Shown piece by piece: positions 11,625 through 21,730 of a DNA stretch of 64,000 bases; position 1 is the stretch's first letter, and each line of letters starts with the position of its first letter. The position numbers and the translations under genes were made by a program. The notes below the pieces were generated by a model that was not told the origin of the DNA, did not search any database, and saw nothing but the letters and a program-made list of their open reading frames with translations. This DNA is from Episyrphus balteatus (lineage: Eukaryota; Arthropoda; Insecta; Diptera; Syrphidae). Location of the stretch: assembly GCF_945859705.1 (NCBI RefSeq), contig NC_079134.1, forward strand, positions 68,382,625-68,446,624. The letters are read 5' to 3'.

Positions 11625-13761
11625 ACATCTAATATGTGTATAGATATTAAACCTTAATTTTAGAATAATTGCACAACTCATGTTTCTAGTTCAATTGAAC
11701 AGGCTTGTATAGATATACCTTTGTCATAAAATTTTTGACTCAAGAGAACGCACATCATAATTACCTACGAAGAGGTCTGAAACCGACTAAAGAAAGAAAC
11801 ATTTGAAGGTGAAGGTTGAAGGTATTGCAGATTTGGATAGTGTATTTTCATCAAAGTATGCTGTCGAGGGCGGAGTCAAAATTAAAATCAACGCATACAC
11901 ACGCGATTATTCTTATGAAAATCAATATGTGTGATTTTTTTTATTTAGTATAGGTACATAGGTACATTTTTATTTTGTTTATTTAAAAAACAGGAAGTAG
12001 CGACCTGATTGGATGAAGAGCGTTGAGGTCATAAACAAAAAATACCAAGACTGGAAACTCGGCGGTCAACTGACGTTTGCCTACAAGCTGCGAGGTGTGG
12101 TGAAAGTCGTGAACCTACCGTTGTGTTCGTGTCCGATGTGTGGGGAATGTCGTGAATCTATAAATGTGTGCGTGTTAACGTCATTTACCAACGTGGTGGC
12201 TTTCACATATATTCACAGACAGCACTCTACACAAAAGGGTTTTGGGGGGAAAGACGTACGAAAGTTTCCAGTCTTGGTATTTTTTGTTTATGGTTGAGGT
12301 CTTTAGAAATGTAAGAGTGGTAGTAAACGAAATTAAATGAATGTGAAATGCATCTCTCCAAAATTAAGGCTATATAGAAATTGACTGTGATATTTAAATT
12401 AGCCGACGGAAAAACAACATCAAAATGTTAGGATATCAATACACTAAACACAATTTGTACAAGTTCTTAAAGGTTCTTCTAGGAGATTGAAGAAATTATA
12501 ACCATAATGCTTATTGTTATCATATTCCTATGTTTGAAAAAACTGAGTGCTTACTTTTTAAAATTCAATTTCAATTTTGAAAACGTTCACCAATATAAGA
12601 GGGGTCAAATGTGGAATTTAGGCCTTTACCCTTAGGAGAATAAAGTTGTTGCATAAGTAGGTACCTACCTACACTTTCTTGAATGAAGTGAAGTAGGTAC
12701 GTAATAAAAAATGTTGTTAAGGCTTCTGAAGGTAAAAAGTTAAGATGAGATATCTATTTGAAAGGTAGCTTTTTGAAGAGCATCAATCTTCGTTTCGAGC
12801 TATAATTAAATAACATCAATTAGACATCAAATTTCCATTGAAGTTATATAAATAGTTACAGTATCAATATCTGTTTAGACAGTCACTCAGATTTTGAAAT
12901 TTATGTTGTGGAAGTTATATATTTTTGTTAGTTAGGATCGTAGTGGAAAAATTTAGTATCTAAATTAGATCATTATTATATCAAGCATTAAATGAGCATC
13001 AAATTCCTGCATTCTCAGATATTGGAATCTTATTTGTTGAGGTGCTAATTTTTTTTGTCGAAGTGACGTCATCAAAAACTAGTTTTTGGCCCATAAGAAG
13101 GAAAAGGATTGCGATTTAAAGTTTCAATGTAACTTTTTGCAGAGTGTCACATCATATTTATTGTTTGGCATTTTTAGTTTTTTGAAAAAGATCATAGATA
13201 AAAAGTCTCCAAAAAACTGCATCTGTTGCAGCCGATTTTATGGTCAAATCTTGTAGCAACAAATTCAAGATTAGAGCATCTAATTAGCAACAAATTGTTG
13301 CATACTTATTTTTTTTTATTTTTAAGTTTTTCTTGGTGTGGGTGCTATCTTGACGTCAAGATAGCACCCACACCATTTCTATCAATTTAAAGGGGGAAGG
13401 GGTGGAGCAACAAATTCAAGATTAGAGCAACTAATTAGCAACAAATTATTGCATACTTATTTTTTTTAATTTTTAAGTTTTTCTTGGTGTGGGCTATCTT
13501 GACGTTTTGATATGTTCCACAAGTTCCACAATACATTTTGGACATGAAGGAGATGGATTTAAAAGTTGAATGAGACCTTTTTGAAAAGGTGTTGAGAGGC
13601 CCTTTAATTTGACGTCAAGATAGCACCCACACCCTTTCCATCAATTTTGAGGGGGAAGGAGTGGAGCAAAAAATTCGAGATTAGAGCAACTAATTAGCAA
13701 CAAATTGTTGCATACTCAGATTTTGGAAATTTGGGGGTGTGGGTGCTATCTTGACGGACCT
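11625..13761. repeat. Right inverted arm of the foldback element
   Basis: This is the reverse complement of the left arm but without the Helitron-like insertions, the 303-bp MITE or the tandem duplication. It holds the mirror 263-bp module (12030-12292) and terminal modules at 13330-13761. It acts as the pre-insertion reference for the left arm. A 94-codon frame at 12013-12297 is the mirror of a chance frame in the 263-bp module. Confidence 0.8.
12030..12292. mobile_element. Mirror copy of the 263-bp MITE
   Basis: This is the inverted counterpart of 7457-7719 with the same TIRs. The flanks carry GTTGAGG, the complement of CCTCAAC, on both sides, with one extra T before the left TIR. It confirms that the 263-bp unit and its target duplication are present in both arms. 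Confidence 0.75.
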
Positions 13762-13770
13762 GAAATAAAG
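13762..13770 (+). repeat. Right 9-bp target site duplication, GAAATAAAG
   Basis: This is an exact match to 1662-1670, directly after the terminal GGACCT of the foldback element. Confidence 0.85.
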
Positions 13771-14016
13771 CACATAACAGCCAAGCTTTTCAAATGCATA
13801 GATCCAATTTTATTTCAACAAAAATTTCTTTTAGTTTATATCTATAGGTATGTTGTTTCTAAGACTGCTCTCTCCCAGAAGTTCCTTCCTGAGGCAATTA
13901 AATTTCTATTTTAAGAATTTAATATTTCTAAATACCATGCCTACTCCAATATTTAACAAATATAAACATGTTAAGGGAGATTTTCTGTCAAATACAACAG
14001 CAATTCTGCTGGTTTA

Positions 14017-14231
14017 GGGCTCAGTTAAAATGTTTTGTTTTACTCATGGCGTTCCATTTTTTTACAGTTCCGGTATCATCATTAAAAAAAAATTACTGGT
14101 GAAATCAGATAAAAATTTATTTTAATGACGTAAATTTACTGATTGCTATAAACGCTAATCAGTAAAAAATATCAAATTCCTGATGTTTCAATTTTTACTG
14201 ATGGATTTTACTGATAGCTATAACTAAGCCC
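14017..14231. mobile_element. 215-bp Tourist-like MITE with TTA TSD
   Basis: The ends are GGGCTCAGTTA and TAACTAAGCCC (one mismatch), flanked by TTA at 14014-14016 and 14232-14234. TTA/TAA duplication with GGG/C termini is the PIF/Harbinger-type signature. The body has repeated CTGAT/ATCAG motifs and no coding frame. Confidence 0.7.
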
Positions 14232-14780
14232 TTAATAAAACCCATAAACTTGCGGTTTTCTTAAAATAAGGTCATTCAAAGTTAATCAAAAGGATATATT
14301 TCTTAAACTATGATCTTTTGGATTTCTGTTACACATAACGCTTAAAATATAAAGTAATTTGAATTTTATAATTTTAACAATTTCTCAGTTGTCAATTAAA
14401 TTTTCCGGATAAATAAATCAACTCAAAATTTTAATGACAGATCAGTTAGGATCCATACAAACCATAAAGAGAAAACAATCATAATAATCATAATGATTGG
14501 AAAAACATTACACCAGCATTGCACATTGAAATTAATTCGATGTTTTAATTAAATTATTTATGAAATGGAATTGAATGTTAAAAAAAAACAGGGCTAGCAC
14601 AAATTTACCACGTATTTCAGTACTCGTATTCTTTTTTGTTGATTCTGCCAACATCTAAAACAGTGAGTTGACATAAAAAAACCGTTATTTTACCTAAACT
14701 GTAAGGAAAAAAATGAGTACTTAACTTTGAAAAATTGTGTGTGTAGCTATTTTGTTGAAAGGGAATGTATATTAATTGTA
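14232..14780. other. AT-rich spacer, nothing recognised
   Basis: I see no gene, TIR pair or strong repeat in this segment. Short frames near 14617-14838 overlap the start of the next element and have no recognisable content. Confidence 0.4.
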
Positions 14781-15664
14781 TGTACATTAGAGTGACCGGA
14801 AGAAATCGATTTTCGAAATTTTTTGGGGGGAACCACATAAAATGTTCAGCCTTTGCAGATTTTTAGATAGCCAAAATTTAAGCTCCATTCGATAAGTCTA
14901 AATGGTGGCGACAATCGCTCAAAGTATCAACAATTTCTGTTTTTCACCGTTTGCGAAAAAAATTAGCTCCCAAACAGAAGGAGCTATTTTCACTATTTAT
15001 ATATTAAATTAAAGGTATTGTTTTTACACATAATTCGGATGCTAAATTTGTTTGGTCTTACTTAAAAAAAAAAAGTTTGCGTTCAATTTAAATTTTCAGT
15101 ACTGACCTCAAAAAAAAGCTGAGGTGCAAACTCTCTTAAAAATGAAATTTTCTTTCTTATAGATTGATGTAAGGTATATGATCGAAATGCTTCTCGTATA
15201 CATAATTTTAATAACAATAGAAGAATTAGGGCAGAGTAAAATTGGCTTTGAAATTCCAAAATGAGGCTTACATCCAAGAAGAAAAAAATAAAAAAATACC
15301 TACGATTTGAAAAACTCCTCCTTTTTGGAAGGTACTAAAAGAGGTTTCAAAATTAATGGTCCAAATAGATTCTTAAATATAAAATAAGGATATCGGTAAA
15401 AAAAAAATGTTAATAAGCACCAACTACTTGAAGTAATAACGAAGATTAAAGGCAATACATTTTAAATGCAACTGCGGATACGGATAGCAATGCTAAAAAA
15501 AAACAGCTAATGTTTATGAACAGTAAGATTTTGGGTGTTTTCATAAACGTCTGCCTAACTTAGGCCTGCGTTAGTCGTGTTCATAAAGTCAGATCTGCGA
15601 TCGGACTAACTTAGTCCAACTGCAGTACTGCTGTTCATAAACGTCATTTATGTCGTCAACGTCG

Positions 15665-16960
15665 CACATAGGGATATTCAACTACGAGACCCGCTCATAT
15701 AACTTTTTTGCAAAATGTGGAGTTGAGAAGTGATTTTTTGTTTGGCTATTCTTAAATACCCACGGAATAATGTCCCATAATTTTCTTGTTGTTTTTATGC
15801 ATGCATTTAGCCACAGCACCAGTTGAAAGTCATTAGGGGTATTCACGATCCGATGCAACTGGTCTTGTATCATTGCAAAAGTGCAAAAGTGTAAAATCTT
15901 GCAACACTACAACAACAAAATCTATGGATTGAAATTTTACAATGGTCTTGCACTTTTGCTATACCCTAACCCTATTGCAAAATAAAAATACAATGGTGTA
16001 AAATTTTTTTGACAGATGGCAGCTCGCCGTCGCGTGTCGCCCATGATGAACAGTTTATCTTTTTTATTCTTATTCTTTTCTTTTATAAAAAAATTGAAAA
16101 AAAAGAAGAAGCATCGGTGGAAAGACAACTCCGTAAAAAAAAAGAGTGAAGCTGATATAATTCATATCATGGATTTCATTCAATATTTACTATAGATAAG
16201 AAGAGGTGCGTTCACGATCTATTGTAAAAAAATAAAATTTTACACTTTTACTAGACCTGTTGCACCAGATCGTGAATACCCCTATTGATTGTAATCCTTA
16301 AATGTGGTTCAGTTGTTTTGTGTGAAAAATTACATCGGCAATAATTAATTTTTTTTTTTGTTTCTATTGTTTTAGATAAAATTTTTGTTTTGGAAGTTTC
16401 AGTTGCAGGTGTGTACTTTATTTAAAAAATACATTTGTTGTACTTGAAGCTTTAATTTATTGTTAAATTAATTTATTTTAAATGTAAATGTAAGTTATTT
16501 TTTTAATTTCTGCTTTTTCAATGGACCTTTTGTTATATCATTTGGTGTTATTCGGTAACATTTTTGGTATCATATTAAAGAGGAACATGTCAAAAAGCAA
16601 AAACAAAAAAAAAACGTCTGCCCGTTTTTGCCCGTCTAGCTTTTATCGTCTTTTATGTGAACCTAGTTTTGTGAAAACTATTGACTGTTTTAATTAAAAA
16701 AATTTTTTTTTGACGAATTGATATTTTATTATCAATTAAACAAATATAACCGTCACATTTTAACTATCAAATATTTATTGATATTGAAAAATATCAGAAT
16801 TCACTATTTTTTTTTTTTTCAGTGTATCCAAAAATTTTTTTTATACCTAAATTCATTAGAAACAAGCTTTATTACTGTTAGTAAATGGTTTTAGTCAAGT
16901 ACAATTTCATTAAGCAAAAAAAATTCTCGAGCGGTTTTTGAAGGTAAATACCCCTATGTG
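15665..16960. mobile_element. Transib-like non-autonomous element, CGTCG target duplication
   Basis: The termini are CACATAGGGATATTC and its imperfect reverse complement (AAATACCCCTATGTG). CGTCG occurs on both sides (15660-15664, 16961-16965). The related copy of the host element reads CAACGTCGGGCAGATTGCGC at about 36541, with a single CGTCG, which confirms precise insertion. A 5-bp GC-rich duplication of the CGNCG type and termini beginning CAC are known features of Transib, the RAG1-related superfamily. The heptamer here (CACATAG) departs from the Transib/RSS consensus. No RAG1-like core frame is visible and the element is only 1.3 kb, so it would need a transposase in trans. Confidence 0.6.
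15835..16283. mobile_element. 449-bp MITE nested in the Transib-like element, ATT TSD
   Basis: The ends are AGGGGTATTCACGATC and its reverse complement, extended imperfectly by TGCAACTGGTC-like sequence. ATT lies on both sides (15832-15834, 16284-16286). The interior is AT-rich with a repeated TTGCAAAAGTG-like motif. Its first bases resemble the subterminal AGGGRTATTC of the surrounding element, so it may share end-recognition sequence with it (inference). No ORF. Confidence 0.65.
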
Positions 16961-17207
16961 CGTCGAGCAGATTGCGCAGTCAAAATTTTATGACTGCAGA
17001 TCTCGCGAAGAAGTTTATACCTAAGGCTTTTGATTCGATGTTTTTATTTTTAATAAATGTAAATATTGTTAAAAAGATGAAAAGCAAACATATTAATTAG
17101 GCTGGTGCAAAAAATATTTCTTTTTTCATTTTTTAAAAAATTTAGATTTTAATGATGCAGAAAGTTTCTAAATCGTATTTTTTGATACAACGAGTTTAAA
17201 TTGATTT

Positions 17208-17737
17208 CACAGCCACACAAAAAAATATAAAAGTTCTGATCTGGGGTTGCGACTAGGTTTTTCGTATAGTTTTTGGGTCGTTGAAACCGAATCTGAAGTC
17301 CGTTTTGCTCCATCACGTCACGTTTTCGAGATAACCTCATTAAATGTCACGAAAACAGAAATTTTTTTTTTCTCTGATCTGGGTGTGCGAATATGTTAAT
17401 CATATAGTTTTTGGATAGCTGAATCCAGATTCGAAGTCAATTTTGCCCTATCAAGTTTTGGTTTTGACATTTTTTTGAAGATATCTCAGAAACGTGATAG
17501 GACAAAATTGACTTCGAATCTGAATTCAGCGATCCAAAAACTATAAGATTAACATATTCGCACATCCAGATCAGAGAATTTTTTTTTTTGTTTTCGTGAC
17601 ATTTTTTGAGGTTATCTCAAAAACCTGACGTGATGGGGCAAAACGGACTTCAGATTCGGTTTCACCGACCCAAAATCTATATGAAAAACTTAGTCGCGAC
17701 CGCAGGTCAGAACTTTTATTTTTTTTGTGTGGCTGTG
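17208..17737. mobile_element. 530-bp palindromic foldback MITE in a T-run
   Basis: The ends CACAGCCACACAAAAAAA and TTTTTTTGTGTGGCTGTG open two inverted arms that make up nearly the whole element, centred near 17470. Shared arm motifs include GAATCTGAAGTC and TTTTGGGTCGTTGAAACCG-like sequence. The other copy of the host element reads AAATTGATTTTTTTCGTATT uninterrupted at about 36781, which shows insertion in a T-run with an apparent 3-bp (TTT) duplication. It has no coding capacity. Confidence 0.75.
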
Positions 17738-18632
17738 TTTTTTTCGTATTAGGGTGGCTCTAAAAAATGTTTACTTTTACAGTTTCCTGTGGAATTCGAA
17801 AAAATTAAACGTGGATATTATTTTGGCCAAATTATCGAAGAAAAAAAATTTTTCAATTAGGGTGGCTGAAAAAAAATTTTTTTTTTTAATTATGAAAAAA
17901 AAAATTCACTACAGAGAAAGTTTGTAAGACATGGTTTATGAAGTAAAATGTAAAATTGAGCAGACATTTTCGCATTAGGAGGCTCAGAAACATAGTATAT
18001 TTTAAATTTACTCTACAAATCGATTTAATTAATTTCATATGAATTAAATATTGCTATAGGAAACAAAAAAACTTTCTGTGCAGTAAGACTAGTTTTTTTT
18101 TTTCAAACGGAAACAAAAATTTTTTGAACACCCTAATTAAAAATATTTTTTCCATTCAATGATTTGTTTCAAATGTGAACCACTCGTGTTTTTTATTCTG
18201 CTATTTAAAGTAGAAGAAAATATGTATTTTTTTTGTGCCACCCTTATATAACACGGTTTACAAATTTTCCGTGTTATTAAAAACATGTTTTCTGCAACTG
18301 AAAAAGGATATATTTGTTTGCTTATCAAACAAAACTCATTCCGTGGTGATTTTTATATTTTTTTTTTCTGACGTTTATGAACACTCAGTGACAGCTGAAA
18401 ATTGTACTAACGCAGGCCTGCAAACATTCTGCAGAATTGGTGTGTTCATTAATGCAGCAAAGCAGAAAGACGATTGTACTAACGCAGATTTCCGACGTTT
18501 ATGAAAACACCCTTTCTTAGAAACGACAGTTTATGAAACAACTATAGATTTTGCCCATTACTTTTACAACATGTGAAACTCCTCATTGTTCCAGCATTTG
18601 AAATAAATATTGTCTTCTTGTATACATACATA

Positions 18633-20307
18633 TTAGGGTGGACCAAAAAAAATCTTTTTTTCATTATTTTAATATGCTATACCGATAACTTGTTTTCTTG
18701 ACACAAAATAAAGCTACCCTAATTTTTTCAGAATTTTTCGATGGGGTTTAGGGGCTGCGCGCACCCCTTTATTTAAAAAAATAAGCTCTTTTATTTTTTA
18801 TGGGTGCCGAGATTTTATAACGGTATTTTGTAGAGAAGTTGAATACGATCATTTTTTACTATGGGAGGGGTGGTCTATTTCCCCCCGTTTAGGCAAGAGG
18901 AGAAATTTTCTAAAAAATGACTTAAAATAATAAAAAAAAATATTAAAAAACAAACGGCAACATCAGTGATACCTTTTTCAAAAAGTTGAACTGTACATTT
19001 AATTCTAATTTTTAAATAAATTTATTTCAATCAATGGTTTTTGAAAAAATCGATTTAAAAGTAAAAAATTGTGAAAAAAAAGTTTAAAAAACACATTAAA
19101 TACTATTTTTGTCAAGAATGTGGCTCACAATACAACAATGGCTGATAAAATAAACTGTCACAATTGATTTCTTATATCAAATACTGAAATCCATATATTT
19201 TAATGCTTTATAGTTTTTGAGAAAATTGAAAAATAGAAAAACTTCTTTCTTACCATACCTACTCGAGATCTTATTTCTGGTTCCACGAAATTTTATTTTG
19301 AAAACTATCCATATTTTTTAATGATGGTATTGTTGATGGAGCGCCTTATAATATTTTATATAGAATAAGTTTTTTGATGGTGGCACAAATATCGAAAACA
19401 GCCACAAAAATTATAAGCTGATAAAAAAACTTGGTGCACTTTTATATCTCAGTACTTTTTGTGCGAGCATAATTTCAACATAGGAGAACTTGGCTCTTTT
19501 TTTAACAGTAATGTTTTTGTTGTGATTTCACTACATTTTACAAGGTATGGCTGTAGAATTGAAAATCTCTATATTTGATGAAAATTCAGTGAAAGTGGGC
19601 GGTTGCCACGCCCCTGGCTGAAATTCTCAAACTTTAAATTTTTTCCTTTGTATAAACTACCATCTCTACACTTCTACCAAATTTCAAGATTCTACGATAA
19701 TCAGAAGTGCTCTATAATATCTTATGAAAATTCAGAGGAAATGGGCGGTTGCCATGACCCCTGGCTGAAATTCTCAAACTTTAAATTTTTTCCTTTGTAT
19801 AAACTACTAGCTCTACCATTCTATTAAATTTCAAGATTCTACGATAATCAGAAGTGCTCTATAATATTTGATGAAAATTCAGCAGAAATGGGCGGATGCC
19901 ACGCCCCCTGAATTGAAAATCTCAAATTTTCGATTTTTTCCTTTGTATACACCACAAGTCCTATCAAGTTTCTACGATATCGGGAAGTTCTCCATAATTT
20001 TGATGATCTGTCAGTTACGGTTTTTGCGATTTTTGAAGCCCTATATCTCAGAAACTACTCATCGTAGGAGGCTTAAATTTTGTGAAGTGTTTGGTTTTGA
20101 CCAGTTCAACAAAAATGTAGCGAGTTTAAAATCTCTAGCATCTTTGGTGTGGAAGTTATAGGGGGGTCGAAAATGGCCTGAGTTGTTTCCTGCGCGCAAC
20201 CCCTAAACATCATCAGAAAAATTAGGGTAGCATTATTTTGTGTCGAGAAAACAAGTTATCGGTAAGCAAATCAAAATCATGAAAAATATTTTTTTGGTCC
20301 ACCTTAA
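18633..20307. mobile_element. 1.68-kb TA-flanked element with TTAGGGTGGACC ends
   Basis: TTAGGGTGGACCAAAAAAA at the left and its near-complement ending CCACCTTAA at the right are each followed inwards by about 80 bp of further inverted sequence, including CGATAACTTGTTTTCTTG. TA lies on both sides (18631-18632, 20308-20309). The TA dinucleotide and the TIRs suggest mariner-like mobilisation. The body contains a threefold tandem repeat at 19571-20010. Frames there (for example 19603-19827 and 19868-20161) repeat with the tandem units and are not genes. Confidence 0.7.
19571..20010. repeat. Three tandem ~147-bp units
   Basis: GATGAAAATTCAG recurs at about 19578, 19725 and 19871 (spacing 147 and 146 bp). 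Each is followed by GGGCGG-TGCCA, a CAAACTTTAAATTTTTTCC-like stretch and, in the first two units, TCTACGATAATCAGAAGTGC. The third unit is more divergent. Confidence 0.75.
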
Positions 20308-20771
20308 TACATATGTATAAGACTGATTTTGAAACTACAAAGTCAATTGTAGTACTTCTATTGTTATTAAAATTATACGAGAAGTATTTCGATCAGATAC
20401 CTTACATCAATCTATAACAGAAAAATTCATTGTTAACAGAGTTTGCACCTCAGCTCTTTTTTGAGGTCAGTACTGAAAATTTAAATTGAACGCAAACTTT
20501 TTTTTTTTAAGTAAGACTAAACTAATTAAGCATCTGAATTATGTGTAAAAACAATACTTTTAATTTAATATATAAATAGTGAAAATAGCCCCAAAACAAT
20601 GAAAAAAACAGAGATTTTTGAATTTAGACTTATCCAATGGAGCTTGGCTATCTAAAAATCTGCAAAGGCTGAACTTTATGAATTTTATGGGGCTCCCTCG
20701 AAAAACTAGTGTAAAAAAAAAAATTCGACAACCAAATTTTTCAATGGGATTTGCGGTCACTTTAATGTACA

Positions 20772-21730
20772 TACATATATTAGAGTATTTCAAAAAACAA
20801 ATTTTTTTATTGAAAATTATTGAAAAATTGACAGGGCATCCCCAGACTAGGCCTTTTTGTAGAGCGTTAAATTTCAATGGAAAATGCTAAATGTATTTTT
20901 TATAGAAATCGAAAATTGTAAATGTCACCTCTAAATATTTTTATTTCATGTCTTAGCATGTGTATAGTCTACAGATGTCCTGCCGATTTTTCAATGTTTA
21001 TAAAAAAACAAATATTTTTTTTTGAAACACTAATATATACATATGTATGAACATATGTGTTGTTAAATATATATTATATATAAACACCACAAATTTGGTG
21101 TTAGGTATTAACATGATAACTGTCAAAATAAAAAATAGTCATTTAAGGCTTTCAAATATTTATTAAAATATTGCTAAAAAGCTTTACATTAAACTAAATA
21201 ATTACAGTCACCTCTTAACGTACGTTCAATTCAATCTCCGTTATAAAAAAGAGTTGAATGCAGTTATGATGTTTATACTACACAGATATATGTTTTTATA
21301 ATGTAAGTAAGTAAGCTTCAGAAGCATTGTCCTATCTCAAAATCTGGCGGTTTTCAGAAAGGCGATTTGAAATATTTGTTGTGTTAAAAAACTAATCTTC
21401 GTCTAGAGTTTATGCGAGGAGCTAAAAGTTGTAGAACAAATAAATTTTATTTTTTGGTCCTCTATCAAGAATGGTATAAATAACTTTTTTTTAATCCTGG
21501 AAAAACAAGCTAATTTTTTTCAGGCTTTTGTCGTTTCGCATGAAAACAATTCCTATTCTTTTGTTTTTTTTTTTTTTATTAGAAAATCTTGAAAAAATTT
21601 CGTTTTGTATTGTAATGTAACCAATATTTTTTTTATTAACAGGGGTGGTACCTTAAATGCAAAACAACTTTATGCCCTCACGCCTTCAATTTATGAGGTA
21701 TTTTAATGAAATTTTGACCAGAAATATATA
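20772..21730. other. AT-rich spacer, no gene recognised
   Basis: This stretch holds TATATACATATGTATG-type simple sequence near 21035-21080 and otherwise unremarkable AT-rich DNA. I see no TIR pair or domain. Confidence 0.4.

Larger units (their letters stand above)
1671..13761. mobile_element. 12.1-kb foldback-like palindromic composite transposon
   Basis: The left end reads AGGTCCGTCAAGATAGCACC and the right end (13761 leftwards) is its reverse complement. The match continues for over 150 bp with a few differences. A 9-bp duplication, GAAATAAAG, flanks both ends. The inverted arms run about 1671-8425 and 11625-13761, around a loop of about 3.2 kb. The left arm is longer because it holds a 2,785-bp tandem duplication, two Helitron-like insertions and a 303-bp MITE. 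Both arms contain reiterated modules bounded by GTCAAGATAGCACCCACACC. Long inverted arms with internal reiterated modules and a 9-bp TSD match the FB/NOF (MULE-like) pattern. No transposase is visible, so it would be non-autonomous. The assignment to FB/MULE is inference; the palindrome and the TSD are seen directly. Confidence 0.8.
15533..18512. mobile_element. TIR element ending GGGTGTTTTCATAAACGTC, copy 1 (expanded)
   Basis: The ends GGGTGTTTTCATAAACGTC and GACGTTTATGAAAACACCC bracket the element. TTT flanks both sides (3 bp). A second copy, 36417-37268, has the same ends and body, so the family is confirmed. Copy 1 is longer because it contains a 1,296-bp Transib-like insertion (15665-16960) and a 530-bp palindromic MITE (17208-17737), both absent from copy 2. 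No transposase frame is seen. A 3-bp TSD fits PIF/Harbinger or CACTA-type insertion, but the superfamily is not settled. Confidence 0.75.
14781..20771. mobile_element. Inverted-arm (foldback) element with nested insertions
   Basis: The left arm (about 14781-15245) and the right arm (about 20340-20771) are inverted copies. They share TGTACATTAGAGTGACCG at the outer end, GTACTGACCTCAAAAAAAAG and ATAATTTTAATAACAATAGA. The arms differ by indels and substitutions, so the element is old. TGTACA lies on both outer borders; because it is self-complementary it may belong to the TIR rather than be a target duplication. The space between the arms is filled by the elements at 15533-18512 and 18633-20307. 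The outer TTAGAGTGACC end resembles the TTAGGGTGGACC end of the TA-flanked element it contains. No coding sequence is recognised. Confidence 0.6.

Noticed and set aside
12013..12297. 94-codon frame with Cys-rich start (CSCPMCGEC)
   Set aside because: It lies over a MITE, is mirrored at 7452-7652 in the other arm, and starts and ends in TIR sequence.
19603..20161. Frames with repeated LKFSNFKFFPLYK
   Set aside because: Follow the 147-bp tandem repeat of a TA-flanked element.
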